Positions 1 to 11,395 are shown, counted from the stretch's first letter. The stretch is 64,000 nt of DNA from Branchinecta lynchi (GCA_023053575.1 JAKZAP010000019.1:2604001-2668000), one strand, 5' to 3'. Made by a program: numbers and translations. The notes: a model not told the origin generated them from the sequence alone.

Positions 1-384
1 GAAGCCTATTCCATCTGCGTAATATTTGTTAATTTCGACTGAGCCTATTAAACCTGAAACATGGCCTTTTTTTTTTTAAAGAATCTGCCTATTTTCATCT
101 GATATTGTCAGATGAGAGACAATACCTGGAATGAAATTTACCTCTTCTTGTTCTGGATATTGACACCACTTAGTTGAATTAACCCCGAAAAGATACAATT
201 TATACAGTTTAAAGATACATATACAGTTTGTCGTACTTTTAACTAAATTACCAGAGGGTTTGCACATTTGTAATATCTGCTTTGCATCAAATGGCAGCTT
301 CTGTATACTTGATATATTCTTAATTGCTTCTGAATTTTCTTGTCAACCCCCGAAAACTTGTCTGAATCAATGAGCCGGCAACCG
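1..384. other. Unassigned AT-rich sequence
   Basis: I see no gene, splice-bounded exon or repeat shared with the rest of the window here. Short open frames are present but have no recognisable composition. Confidence 0.4.
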
Positions 385-600
385 CTGTTTCCACGCCCAG
401 TCCAGTGTAAACAGGCCTATGACTTCTGCCTCCATTCGATTTTTCTTCCTCAATGGTTTACTGCGTTACACCTTCTCTGTAGAGGTAACGCCTTTTGATG
501 TCCCGGGTAAGATCCACCTCCGCTCGTTTGCGTCGGGAGTCGACTCGACTCAGCTGGGTTGTGTGACAGAGATAGGGAGACAGCAGTTCTTGCTCTTATT
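385..600 (+). repeat. Dispersed repeat, copy 1 (second copy near 62950-63180)
   Basis: The stretch with ttactgcgt.acaccttctctgtagag, followed by tgtcccgggtaag and cacctccgctcgtttgcgtc, recurs in the same order and orientation near 62950-63180 with scattered differences. It looks like a dispersed interspersed repeat. Class unknown. Confidence 0.6.
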
Positions 601-1540
601 TGTTCTTGATTCTACTGCATGCTACTATTAGCAAGGCAGGATGCTACTGGATACTACTACTTCAGATTGGCCCAGTCCGAGGCACAATCAATGATAGTAT
701 TCTTTACTATTACATATCAAGACATGCAACTTGTTCGTACAACTATACACATTTTTCATCGGGTGGTGAAGACTCCTTAGTGGCTGAACAAACAAAACAT
801 TCATACATCTTTCTTGTAAGGCACACAACATAGATACAAGCGCATATAGGTACCAGAAATAACACGGAAACTCCAAGATTTGAAAATCAATTATTCGAGA
901 ATAGCGCAACAACGAAGTAACGCATTTTCAGCGGGTCTTCAAACCAATTTAAGTGAATAAGTGATGGGTAACTAGATTGTCTTATCCCAGCCCTTTTCAG
1001 TTAAACTTTAACGCCCGACGGCGTCCCCCTGGTCTTTGGTGATCTATTTACAAACCATCTAGCTCATTCAGCGTCGTAGAAACCACGAACACGCTACAAC
1101 AGCGCTGTTTTACGGTCTTGTCGCCTAGACCTTGTCGTAAAAAAATTAAGGTAGCACTAGCGCAAGCGTCTCTGCTTCCAACGTTATCAAGGCACTAAAG
1201 AAAAGAGCGATTAAAAATAGGTAGAGACAACTTGAAGGACCCCTCGCACTACCCGATACAAAAATTATCTCAAAATAGTACTATGAAGTAGTACGAAAAA
1301 GTAGCATGCAGTACTAACTGATGCTACTACATGCTTCTACTTCAAGGCTACCGTGTTGCTGCATACTACTATATGTTACTATTGGCAAGACTGGATGCTA
1401 CTATGGCAAGATAGGATGCTACTGTATACTACTACTTAAGATTAAACCAGTCTGAGGCACATTTAATGGTAGTATTCTTTGCTATAACATAGTATTACAT
1501 GCAAGTTTTTCGTACTACTACCATACTACTACGCAGGCTA
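600..1540. repeat. Two diverged tact-rich copies plus a dispersed repeat
   Basis: About 630-735 and 1400-1535 are diverged direct copies of one another (ggatact.ctact, gaggcac, tagtattctt). Between them, 690-1010 matches 25245-25490 in the same orientation (caagcgcata.aggta, ttttcagcgggtcttcaa, taactagattgtc). No coding signal was seen. Confidence 0.55.
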
Positions 1541-1544
1541 CAAA

Positions 1545-2240
1545 TTTTTCATCGGGTATTTATCTTCAACTGTGCCCCAAGGTTTTGGCTGTTTTAAGAC
1601 CAGTTGACTTGTAGCGAAAACAGGCAAACAATTTACATAACCGGTTTTTCTGAAGGGTAAACTTCTCGCCACTGACAACCGTCGACAGCGTGATACGCAT
1701 CGAGGTAGCAAAACACGGCAAGTGAGCAAAACAGCGTGGTTTGTTAGAGGGGTTAGAATATACCGTACGAAACTGGGGTCTTCGGGTTTAGAAATACAAA
1801 GAGTGATTATTTAAGTAGGTTGCGTTAGTATTATAGGTAAGACAGGTCCTTTAACCATAGACAATATTTAACCGCCAGACCGCCCCTGGTATTTGGCAAT
1901 CCGGGGTCTAAGGCTCGCCTCGCACTATTTACTCTTCAACTTATAGTATCTTAAAATATTTGACTACTTTAAAACAAGGCTTCGCTTCCAACAAATAATC
2001 CACAGTTTTAGCTGTTTTAAGCCTTTTCTGAGACCCGTTGACTTATAGCGAAAACGGGGAAACAATTTACATAACCGGTTCTTCTGATTGAAAGACTTCT
2101 CGCAGACAACCGTCGACAGCGTGATACACATCGAAGGTAGCAAACACGGCAAGTGAGAAAATCAGCGGGGTTTTGTTAGGGGGGTTAAAATTTACCGTAC
2201 GAAATTAGGGTGTCCGGGTTTAGAAATATATTGAGTGATA
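1545..2240. repeat. Tandem pair of a dispersed repeat
   Basis: Two adjacent diverged copies, about 1550-1815 and 1965-2240, share caatttacataaccggtt, caaccgtcgacagcgtgata and aacacggcaagtgag. The same family occurs in reverse orientation at about 33683-33945 and partly at 5893-6120. The short minus-strand open frames here sit inside the repeat and are probably not genes. Confidence 0.65.
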
Positions 2241-2561
2241 ATGGAAGTAACAAGTAACAACATAACAATCCCACAACAACACCAGAAGTAGAATACATCC
2301 AAATTCGAAGTGGGGCTAATGCGAATTTCCTTCTTCGTCATTTTCTCAAATGTTTTAAATAGCGGAAAATGTTCAAAATCCCCGCCCCCCCCCCTCTCGA
2401 GTCCCGTTCTCCGTGGAGCTCTCGGGTACTTAGATAGATCGATATCGCTTTTATTCTTTTCGAACTATCATGGTGAAATCCAAATTTGTCGAAATCGTCA
2501 TATATACATGTAGACACTCATATATAAATATGTCAACTCAGCGTCATATGTAAAAGTAAAC

Positions 2562-2886
2562 AAATATTCTTTGAGCCCAAGCTGACTTTGAAACATTTAT
2601 TCCAACAATGTTTTCAACGGATACGTCAGCTACGATTCTTCATCAGTGATACTTCGGCCCTTCTTGGCATGGTCCTTTCAGTCCTTTTGTTCAACTTCGG
2701 GGAAAGAAACAAACCTTTCAGGTTTGTTCGCTTCGGGGAAAGAAACAAACCTTCAGGTTTGTTTCTTTCCCCGAAGTTGAACAAAAGGACTGAAAGCCTG
2801 ACGAGGACCCTTGCCAAGAAGGGCCGAAATATCGCTGATGAAGAATCGTAGCTGACGTATCCGTTGAAAATATTGTTGGAATAAAA
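2562..2886 (-). mobile_element. Foldback repeat with hammerhead-like arms
   Basis: A long inverted repeat: the left arm runs from about 2595 and the right arm ends near 2886, with a short palindromic centre around 2700-2780 (caaacct..aggtttg). The outer left end (aatattctttgagcccaagc) is the reverse complement of the tail of related copies at 3950, 4160 and 61265. The right arm carries a hammerhead-like core at 2792-2840. Compare the better bounded copy at 61100-61271. Confidence 0.7.
2792..2840 (+). ncRNA. Hammerhead-like core, weakened stem I
   Basis: CTGACGA (2798-2804), a stem II hairpin (2805-2825) and GAAA (2826-2829) are followed by TATC (2830-2833). Stem I is reduced to about three pairs because CAGC has become AAGC. 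Probably a decayed ribozyme-like copy. Confidence 0.45.
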
Positions 2887-2959
2887 GTAAACACTAAATG
2901 AGATTAAAAATTTGAACGAAAGACGATACAAACGTCTTTTCATACCGTACATGGTCACA

Positions 2960-3515
2960 TTTTACGTGTTGGAGTTCTGGGATCACCACTGAGGCCGCTC
3001 TTGCAGGTCGTTCGCGAGCAGTATTGAACAGTGGCGGAAGTTTATACTTATGGATAGGGTGCTCCAGGCATTACCGGAAGCCATGCACAGTTTCAACCTA
3101 CGGGACTCAAGTTAAATTTCTGAAGGAGCTCATTGTAAGGAATGTTGGGGGATCGTGACATAATTAGTAGGGCACGTTTCTGTATTTTTTCTATCCGATA
3201 AGCATGGTCTTCAGTAAGGCCAAAGTGCCAAGCTTCCACCAGGTATTCTAGCCCCGAACGTTACTTACTAACGATAGGGCCGGCACAGTCGGTGAGTCCA
3301 AGAGCAGTACCGCAAAAGCGGTCATCTGTCATCGGGACGCCCTTCTCAGGGAGAGCGCTTCTAGCGTTGACGATTCCAAGGTAGTCAGCTGCGCAGTTCT
3401 GGTCTCCGGACTAGAGGAAAAATATGTACAATCGCAGTGTAAAAAGTCTCTCCTTCTACATTGTTATCTACAATAACAATTATTCAAACAATGTTTACAA
3501 CAATGTTTACAGGTT
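2960..3515. other. Unassigned sequence
   Basis: No gene or exon recognised. About 3130-3250 has the texture of a decayed LINE 3' region, but I could not place it in a family. Confidence 0.3.
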
Positions 3516-3605
3516 TGTTTCCTTCCCCGAAGTTGAACCAGAGGATTGGCAGCCTGACGAGGACCCTTGCTAAGAAAGGCCGAAATATCGCTGACGAAGA
3601 ATAGT
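3515..3605 (+). repeat. Partial hammerhead-bearing repeat
   Basis: Begins with aggtttgtttccttcccc and contains CTGACGA (3554-3560), stem II (3561-3581, one mismatch), GAAA (3582-3585), TATC (3586-3589) and GCTG. Stem I pairs CAGC with GCTG. Truncated after the core. Confidence 0.55.
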
Positions 3606-3803
3606 AGCCCCTTCTTAATAAAACAAACGAAGTTGACCAAAATGCAGAAATAAACCTTCCCTGTCATCGCCCCAATCATGCAGCAAAAACAGGGTCCGTG
3701 TCAAAATTAAATCTCAGGCCTAGTTTTTTCATTATAGTGGTATTTGAAGATAATTTACTTTAATAAGATATTTATAGTCGGTAGAAGCTTCAGTTATTTA
3801 TTG

Positions 3804-3954
3804 CAGGTTTGTTTCCTTCCCCGAAGTTGAACCAGAGGATTGACAGCCTGACGAGGACCCTTGCCAAGAAGGGCCGTAATATCGCTGACGTATCCGTTGT
3901 AAACATTTTTTGAATAAATGTTTCAAAGCCAGCTTGGGCTCAAAGAATATTTAG
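3804..3954 (+). repeat. Hammerhead-bearing repeat with a mutated core
   Basis: Same family as the 3515 and 4005 copies. CTGACGA is at 3848-3854 and the stem II hairpin is intact, but the GAAA box reads GTAA (3876-3879), which would be expected to abolish hammerhead activity. The 3' tail gtttcaaagccagcttgggc is complete. Confidence 0.6.
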
Positions 3955-4004
3955 ACAATAACAATAATTGCAATAATCTACAATAACAATAATTGCAATA
4001 AATA

Positions 4005-4168
4005 CAGGTTCGTTTCCTTCCCCGACGTTGACTCGGAAGATTGACAGCCTGACGAGGACCCTTGCCAAGAAGGGCCGAAATATCGCTGATGAAGAATGGC
4101 TGACGTATCCGTTGTATACATTATTTGAATATATGTTTCAAAGTCAGCTTGGGCTTAAAGAATATTCA
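4005..4168 (+). mobile_element. Hammerhead-bearing repeat, best plus-strand copy
   Basis: Carries the 5' segment aggttcgtttccttcccc, the hammerhead-like core and the common tail (tgtttcaaagtcagcttggg). It is the third of three successive copies, separated by short sequence with aataattgcaata repeats. No protein is encoded, so it is a non-autonomous unit. Confidence 0.6.
4043..4090 (+). ncRNA. Hammerhead ribozyme-like motif, all core boxes present
   Basis: Stem I left strand GACAGC (4043-4048) precedes CTGACGA (4049-4055). Stem II is 4056-4076 (seven pairs with a bulged A and a six-base loop). GAAA is at 4077-4080, then TATC (4081-4084) and the stem I right strand GCTGAT (4085-4090). This is the order of the type I hammerhead fold, with stem III reduced to almost nothing as described in Penelope-like elements. 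Activity is not shown. Confidence 0.55.
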
Positions 4169-4206
4169 GCATCACAAGAGAAGGTGAACAAGAAGGGACG
4201 AGTCAT

Positions 4207-4500
4207 ACAACGTGTTCCCTCGTTCTTACAATAGTAACTATTACCTATTTTTTTCATTCCAACCTCGGGAAAAGTTACTACGCTATCCGTTCGAACTAAT
4301 AGTCGCTATTTGCTAAGCTTACCACGCTCTGAGGCGTAGTGAGTGTGGTAACTACGATATATGTGACGCGATTGACTGAATTAGCGCATGCCGCGATGTT
4401 TTGCCCAAAAGTAGACAAATTCATTCCAGCCTTGACACAAAGAAGCCAGACGATGTGACGTCATTCATAGTTACTACGGTAATTAGGGTGGAACACGCCC
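4207..4500. mobile_element. MITE, family with AGAGCGTGTTCCACCCT ends (diverged copy)
   Basis: The left end (aacgtgttccctcg) and right end (agggtggaacacgccc) are inverted. The interior shares ttactacgct, ttaccacgctc and gacgtca blocks with copies at 14605-15106 and 41967-42414. No coding capacity. Confidence 0.6.
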
Positions 4501-4559
4501 ATAGAGCAGTCGATTAAAAATACAACTATTGATGCTTTTGCTTTCGTCATGCTCCTGAT

Positions 4560-4740
4560 GTCGTAATGTTCCTTATGTCCAAGGCCGTATCCAAAGGGGG
4601 GGGGGGGGTAAGGGGTCGAGCCCTTCCCCCCCGAAACTCACAAAAGTAATCGTTTTTTGTAGGCTTTAAAATCTGATCTATGTCTTTCTTGTACTTTTTG
4701 TCCGACCCACCAGCAACCCCCCTCCCCCCGAAATAAATTT
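4560..4740. repeat. Poly-G/poly-C bounded SINE- or MITE-like repeat
   Basis: Starts at aaggccgtatcca followed by a G run and ends with C runs before a diverged tail. A related copy lies at about 16990-17145 (gcgtatccagg ... ctagatacggcc). Function unknown. Confidence 0.45.
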
Positions 4741-4904
4741 CTGGATACTGAAATTTATATCTGGATAATACCAGATTATACTGAACAACACTTTCGTATA
4801 TGCCAAGTTGTCTGCACTTCTGTCATGGTGTTGAACAAATTTCAACTTTTCCGTACGGAACTGATGATGGTGCAAAGATCCTGGTCCTGGTAGGAAGTGC
4901 TCAC

Positions 4905-5047
4905 CTGTGCGTATGGTAGGTCCCTCAAAGGTAGCTCTGTGACGTTAGTCATCGAGAATGAATGGGGTTCGGGTTGCGAATATTCAACGCCGCAGAATCC
5001 AGACTCTCCTTCGATGCAAATTGAGTAGTCCAGGTTGTTAAGATGAC
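4905..5047 (-). CDS. CUB-domain gene, fifth recognised exon (end of second CUB domain)
   Basis: This 143-bp exon ends a CUB domain. It reads HLNNLDYSICIEG, then GFCGVEYSQ, matching the closing Cys-x-Cys part of arthropod CUB domains. An acceptor (CCTATCTTAG) precedes it and a donor (CAG|GTGAGC) follows. It begins with two bases of a codon, which fits the one base left by the exon at 17689-17537, and it ends in phase 0. NVT near the end is a possible N-glycosylation site. The product is probably a secreted extracellular protein, and the ligand cannot be told. The next exon was not found and probably lies below coordinate 1. Confidence 0.85.
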
Positions 5048-5280
5048 CTAAGATAGGACAAAGATCAGACCCCTTTTTTTTTTTTTTTAATCCTCCTGAG
5101 CCATCATTGGCGCATAGTGCGTCGACGAAGAAACCTCCATTCATCACGACCTTTGCGGCTAAAAACGGCCGCAGGACAAATAAAAAATAACGCTGCTACG
5201 TAGTTTCTCTTGACCAGGTCTCTATCAAAGAGACTTGATAATCAGAGCGAAATTATTTATTTATTCGTTTTATCACCCGC

Positions 5281-5625
5281 AGAGGCGTTACTAGCCAAAA
5301 TCTTTGGGGGGGGGGGGGCGAGGGATTTACCGACTGGCTGGTAATTTTTACCGACTTTTTCTGCAGAAAAACGACTGTTTTCAACACCAAATTGACATTT
5401 TTGAAAAAAATCGACTGATCTTCAGAAAAATCCCCTTATTTTCGGAAAAACCGACTATTTTGACGAAAAGTCGACCAATTTTCAGAAAAACCGACTGTTT
5501 TCATGAAAAAAATCAACTGTTTTGACGAAAAATCGCGGCGCTTCGCGCCGACTCGGTTATTTTTCTTGCCGACAGCATTGGGGGGGGGGGGGGCGCCCCC
5601 TCAGTAGTGACGCCCCTGATCACCC
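5281..5625 (+). mobile_element. Poly-G bounded repeat with short internal units
   Basis: Begins gaggcgttactagccaaaat plus a G run and ends with a G run and tcagtagtgacgcccctg, an inverted relation. The interior is a run of roughly 24-bp units (ttttc.gaaaaaccgact) and a CGGCGCTTCGCGCCG hairpin at 5534-5548. Related copies lie at 6531-6595, 8695-8920 (reverse), 37040-37092 and 43200-43665 (reverse). Confidence 0.65.
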
Positions 5626-6164
5626 GTCATTTCAAAAAGAAAAAGGAGTACAAAAACGAAAAGAAAAGCAAAACAAAAGAAAAACGTAACACTTTCATAG
5701 GAAAAAAAAAATCAACAAAGGCAACTGGAAAACTCTCTGATTGACAACTGAACACGATTACATACATGCACACTTAGACTTCCAGGGGTGGGGACAATTC
5801 CAGGGGTGGGGACTCCAGGAACTCCAGGGGTGGGACTTTAGTTGTACTTGTTAAAGTCTTTTACTCATGTGGGCCGGGAAGGTGGGAGACACCATCATTT
5901 TTCGATGGGTCGGATTTTCAGGAACACACTGTTACCTTTGTTTTCCCCAAAATCCTCACGGTAGGATTTCGCTGTAACCCAACGGGTCTCAGAAAAGGCT
6001 TAGAACAGCCAAAACCGTCGATTATTTGTTGAAAGCACAGCCTAGCTTTAGAGTATTCAAATATTTTAAAATACTGCAAGTTGAAGAGTAAATAGTGCGA
6101 GGGGTCCTTTAAAGCCCTTATCATCATTCTGTTTATTTATAGCAGTGATGATCACCTGCCACTT
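5626..6164. other. Non-coding stretch with repeat fragments
   Basis: Contains an A-rich run, a short ccaggggtggggac duplication near 5780-5830, and a reverse partial copy (5893-6120) of the repeat at 1545-2240. No gene seen. Confidence 0.45.
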
Positions 6165-6275
6165 TTGTTTCAATCAATCAATCTTCCAATCGATTAATCA
6201 ACAAGATTGATTGATTGATTGAAAAAGATTGATTGATTGATTGAAAAAGATTGATTGATTGATTGAAAGATGATC
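6165..6275. repeat. Palindromic (TGAT/ATCA)n microsatellite
   Basis: caatcaatcaatc on the left faces several gattgattgattgaaaa units on the right, giving a simple repeat that can fold back on itself. Confidence 0.85.
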
Positions 6276-7338
6276 ACTTTAAAGTTTTATTTGATTGGGA
6301 AGGATTAACGTAGCTCGCCTTCCTAGGGTAGGTGGGAAATGGTGTGATCTTCCCGTCTACAAATCAGAAAATCATAAAACTGTTTGTAGATATTCTCAGG
6401 CTGGAACCAGTGCTTCCCCTGGAATTTCGGCATCTTAAAATTAGAAAATCATAATACTGTTGGAGCTTATGGGGGGGAAAGCATAAATAGGAGGTATTAT
6501 TGTTTTGGAAATGTGAACGAGAGACTCTCGTGTCAGAGGCGTTACTAGCCAAAATGTTTGGGGGGGGGGGGGGCAAGGAATTTACTGACTGAATATAGTG
6601 CGAGGGGTCCTTTAAGGATTAATAAATTAAATTATGGAAATAGTTTGCATTGGCAAACGGGCCCTGTAACGATTTTGCGTAAGCTAAGGTTGAGAATTAA
6701 ACTGTACTGACGTGCACGAAACTTACCCAAAGACAGGACACCATATAACATGCCATCTTCGAAATACGGGCTGCAGGTATGCTTTTGGAAATCACTCTAA
6801 CCATGCACCCACTTAATCCCAGTCCTAAGTTGGCGAACTCCCGTCATCCCCCTTTTCCATTCGTTTTCCTTTAATCCGCAGGAATCCCTTTGTGTTCAAA
6901 AGTTGGAAATTCCTGCAAAAACAATTCTACCCGCACAAAGGTCAATCCTAACGGACAACAGAACTTTCTCGAGACATAAAACTTTTTCCATTACATAGCT
7001 AAAAAAACAAATTGCGAGGGGGGGGGAGGCAGGGGATGGATAGCAATTTCAGTTTTTGTGATCCCAAAATGTAAGTGACGGGATCGAAAAGTGTATCCAC
7101 GTCAACCGCTTGAAGCCTTATCCGAAGTCTCAGTTGAAGTACAACAACGCAGACATCGACGATGTGAGCACAAACGCTTCTTCGAAAGCATCGTGCTTTC
7201 GTGCAGCGAAGAGAGTACTCCTTCATTTTCTCTCGCTAATTGGCTAACCACATGCGCTTCGGCAGTGCCTCCTGTGCGAGAGATACGGTCTCCGTCAGCT
7301 CCCTCTACAGAAGCAGGCCACTTTCCGGGGGATGACTG
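6276..7338. other. Non-coding stretch with a poly-G repeat fragment
   Basis: 6531-6595 is a truncated copy of the poly-G family. The rest has no recognisable gene. An open frame at 7091-7348 (+) has no known composition. Confidence 0.35.
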
Positions 7339-7566
7339 TTTTGAGTAATTCCACGAGCCACCAGAGACAGAGAAATCACCTGCAGCAACGGCAGTCAGAT
7401 GAGCATGTTTTGAGTAATTCCACGAGCCACCAGAGACAGAGAAATCACCTGCAGCCAGATCAACAACAGCAAATGCAATCAGACGAACAACAGCAGACGC
7501 AGCCGCAATCATCGATAGCAACAGAAGAGACGCAGCCACAATGGCCAATAGCCACAAAAGAATGAG
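7339..7566 (+). repeat. 69-bp tandem duplication in a Q-rich open frame
   Basis: gttttgagtaattccacgag recurs exactly 69 bases later (7339 and 7408), each time followed by ccaccagagacagagaaatc. In the plus frame 7332-7565 this duplicates 23 codons (VLSNSTSHQRQRNHLQ) and is followed by a Gln-rich run. The opposite strand is also open, so coding is not established. Confidence 0.5.
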
Positions 7567-8007
7567 CTGCAGACGATCATCCTCGCGCACGAAAATCCTC
7601 AAGGACAAGAAAACAAACAGGATTTTGTAGAGTGTATTTTGTTACACTAAGCATGAAAATACTTCTTCCTTATTATTTAAAGTTAATTTAATTTTTTCAG
7701 AATTTCATTTCATTCTTCTAATTATATCGGCATCTCGTTATCCCCCGCGAGATTTGTGATAATTGTACATTTTGCATTTTCTTACCTTCGTATTTTTGTA
7801 ATATTTTCGCGCGAGGTCGCGCTATTTTTTTTACGGGGTTTATTAAAATAATTAGTTATTAAGTAGTTTCGTGAATTGGTTAAATATGTAAAATGTAAAT
7901 AAGTGTCCGTGCTTGAGTGTAACTTGTGATTTTGAGTTGAGTTGGTATCCAGACTTTGAAGCGAATATTGAAAATAAAGTAGGTTGGTCTGTCCATGACT
8001 TTTACAT

Positions 8008-8330
8008 GACACCTATGATTTCGTAAAAGTTTTTCGTCTGTTAGCACGATAACTCTCGAAGGGGTTCAGATATCTTGTTCAAACTTGGCATGACGTCTCT
8101 TTGGGTCAAAATAGGTGTCAAGTTCAAAGATGGGCTCTGTACCTTACATGTCAAACTAAGAGGCGATTTTTTTTTTTTAAAAAGCTAATGATATCGTCGA
8201 TTGAGGGGTAAGGAGAGATGCTTAACCCGAATACGAAACTAAGTTTCTCGCCGGACGAATAGTTCACCCGGAATCCGGCCAAAACCAAAAAAACTGTGAA
8301 AAGTGAAAGTTTAATATGAAGTCGATAAGA
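8008..8330 (-). mobile_element. Family A fragment
   Basis: In reverse orientation it shows the block ctgttagcacgataactctc, then a 130-bp type unit (cggacgaatagttcacccgg, aatccggccaaaacc). It lacks the GGATCC ends. See the full copy at 26985-28145. Confidence 0.6.
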
Positions 8331-8694
8331 GCAGTGGTTTCCAACCTTTTCCGTACCGCGTACCCCTAACCAAGGTTCGAAAAGGTTGCGTACCTCATTT
8401 TCCAGAATGTGAAAACGTTCGAGGCTGCTTTAAAACCAAAATGTTTGGCAAATCTCGGCTCGACGTCTATTCACTAACGGCAATATTTTTTACAATCGGC
8501 AATACAGCCTGTTTCTGTGTTTGGTTTTATGTTCTCCGTGCTGCATCGCAAACATTTTCGATTCGCAGCCTGAATGATAATATCAATAGCAATGTCTTCT
8601 TGACACAGTATTGTGTGACACAGGAATAGATTTTACGGCATTTAGCCAGCTGTTTTGGAATCAACATTATTTCATTGACTTTCACTAGGGCTTG

Positions 8695-8920
8695 TAATCA
8701 GTGCCGTCATTCAAGGGGTGAAAACACCCCTCTCCCCAAAGTGGTCGGAAAGACGGTTAAAAAGAAACGAGTCGATGCGAAGCGCCATGATTTTTCCTAA
8801 AAATTTTTTTTTTTTTTTAAACAGTCCAAGAAACAGTCGGTAAAAATTACCAGCTAGTCAGTAAAAATACTTTGCCCCACCAAAAAAAAATGTTAGCCAG
8901 TCACGCCTCTGCTGGTAGTA
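8695..8920 (-). mobile_element. Poly-G family copy, reverse orientation
   Basis: Contains gatgcgaagcgcc, cagtcggtaaaaa, aaaaatgttagccagtcacg and ends gcctctg, which is the reverse of gaggcgttactagcc. Same family as 5281-5625. Confidence 0.6.
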
Positions 8921-8937
8921 TTACAGATTTCGGCAAT

Positions 8938-11395
8938 TAAAAAGAGCTGTAAGCTCATACGGCACTTGCAAGGGTTAAGATGCACTGTTTGATCAGAAGT
9001 AAATTTCGACTTTGCGGTTAAGATGCGCACAGCAGGAGCTAGGCCTTCATTTGTAAGCAAAACCCTTGAGGCAAAAATGACAATGGGCTGATGGGGATCA
9101 TGAAAATACATATTTTGCTTAAAAGTATTTTTGGGATCCCAAAACATATGTGGAGGGATACCTATGACATCGCAAAAGTTGTCGTTTGTCCGTCCGTCCG
9201 TCCTTCTGTGAGCACGATAACTCTCGAAGGGAATGAGATATTTTGATGAAACTTGGTGTGACGATTCTTCGGGGCTAGAGTAAAGTCGAGTTTGTAGAGA
9301 CATGCTGATTCCGAATATGAAAGTTATTTTCTCACCGGACAAGTAGTTCATTCGGAATCCGGCAAAAACCGGACAAAAAATTTGTCGACCAATTTTCGGC
9401 TACCCCTTTTCTTCACACTAGTATAGCTCTGCGCTTCGATGAGGCGCAGAACGCGTATCTGTAAGAACTAGTGTGATTGAATGTCGAAGAGGTTGATATA
9501 TGGAATAGAGGAGGTGGTTGCGGGCCCAAAATATTTTTAAACAGATAATGAGATAGTTGATTATGGGGTATGAAGACATGCTGAACACGAATATGAAAAC
9601 CATTTTCTCGCTGGGCAAGTAAGTAAAAGATTTATTTGAAGTTGATTAGATGTTCGACTTCGGGGTAAGAAGACATGCTGAACCCATATGAGACAATCAT
9701 TTCCTAACCGGACAGGTACTTCGCCCAGAATCCTTTGATTAGATGTCCGTTGTAGGGGTAAGAAGAGACGCTGAATCCGTATATGACAATCATTGTTTAG
9801 CTAAGTAAAAATATTTATCTATCTACATTATATATTAGATTTTTGGATCCCATCGACACCTTTGGTCTTGTTCTTGCTTTGCGGTCAAGATTGGTACTTT
9901 AAGGAATAATCGCATTTGGGAAGTAGCAATTTCTAAGCAAATCTTGTTGACTCTCTAATATTCCAGGGAAGTTTCTTCGTCCTAGCACATCTGGAAGTAC
10001 CTTAACTCGCGATCACCAGAATCCCAGCCCCCCCCCCCTCCAACTCCAACCACAATACCCGGAGCCAACCCGGTTCTGTAAATGATTTACCAAGAGCATC
10101 TGTTTGTTATTCTCACAAAGTTCGACCCCGATCACACCAGTCTAAGCGGTTCAAGTACCCCCCCCCCCCCATAGTTGTCGGATCCGGTCCGGAAATGAAA
10201 AAGATCACCAGAGAGAAATATCCGCTGTTAAATTCTTAAATTTCCCTCGAATCCGATAACCCGTTCAAAAGTTACGCATGACTCAATATTCCCGATTCCT
10301 CACCCTAGCACATCTGGAAGTACCTTAACTCGCGATCACCGGAATCCCAGACCCCTCCCCTCCAACTCCACCCACACTACCCGGAGCCAACCCGGTTCTG
10401 TAAATGATTTGTCGAGAGCATCTGTTTGTTATTCCCACAAAGTTCCATCCCGATCTTTCCAGTCTAAGCGGGTCATGTATTCCCCCCCCCCCAATAGTTC
10501 TTGGACCCGGTCCATATATGAAAAAGATCACCAGAGAAGTGTCCTCTGTTCAATTGTTAAATTTCACTCGAATCCGACCACCCGTTCCAAAGTTACGCGT
10601 GACTCAATATTCCGGATTCCCCTCCCTCCATTCCCCCACGATTATGAGATCGACACAATTTTTATTTTCAAGTTAGTTTGATAGGGTCCCCGATATGCCT
10701 GTCAAGTTTCGTCGTGAAAAAAAACCCGCCATCATTGGAATTCTGGGAAGTGTCCGGATCCAGTACAATTGGCTAAACGATTTATCTAGAGCAGATGCTT
10801 GTTCTTCCCAGCAGGTTTCACTCCGATCCCTCCATTCTAGCCGTTTCTTGAAATTTCCGGTCTCCCCCCCCCCAAAATCCCCTCTAGATATCGAATCCGA
10901 TCAAGACTTTAAACGGGACGTCAGAGGTACATACTCTATTCAGTTATGAAGTGTCATTCCAATCTGATCACCCGGTCGAAAGTTACACACTACTCAATTT
11001 CCCAGATCCCCCCCTCCACTCCCCCCGAGATGGTCGGATCGGAAAACTGATTATTTCTAAGTTTGTTTTGTCGGGTCCCTGATACGCCTGCCAAGTTTCA
11101 TGGTCCTAGCACATCTGGAAGTACCCTAACTCGAAAAAGTGTGACAAAATGACCTCAATTTTAAAGTTTCCAGCGCCGTCCACTCCCCGCATATCGTCGG
11201 ATCGGGAAACTGATTATTTCCAGGTTAGTTTGATCGGATTCCTGATATGCCTGACAAGTTTCATTGTCCTAGCACATCTGGAAGTACCCTAACTCGAAAA
11301 GTGTGACAAAAAACTCGGACGGACCGACAGACGGAATTGTGATCGGTATATGGCACTTGAGACAGAGGCTGCAAGTGTCATAAAAATTAGCGAGG
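8938..11395 (+). mobile_element. Family B composite, split by a family A insertion
   Basis: The left end is aagagctgtaagctcata.ggcacttgca. The B body resumes after about 9870 with tandem units containing tcctagcacatctggaagta (near 9983, 10303, 11103, 11267). It ends in a (cgga)n-like tract and a TGGCACTTG...CAAGTGTCA hairpin (11351-11380). Family A in reverse orientation occupies about 9117-9870. Long open frames inside are repeat artefacts. Confidence 0.65.
9117..9870 (-). mobile_element. Family A copy nested in family B
   Basis: Starts ttgggatcccaaaacatatg, contains the (cgtc)n tract and several 130-bp units, and ends ggatcccatcgacacctttg. The flanks (aaaagtattt | cttgctttgcgg) are contiguous in the intact B copy near 40050, which shows the direction of nesting. 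Confidence 0.65.

Noticed and set aside
7102..7608. 168-aa minus-strand frame with hydrophobic start
   Set aside because: It is opposite the Q-rich duplicated plus frame. The hydrophobic run is the complement of CAG/CAA-type codons, so it is probably a shadow.
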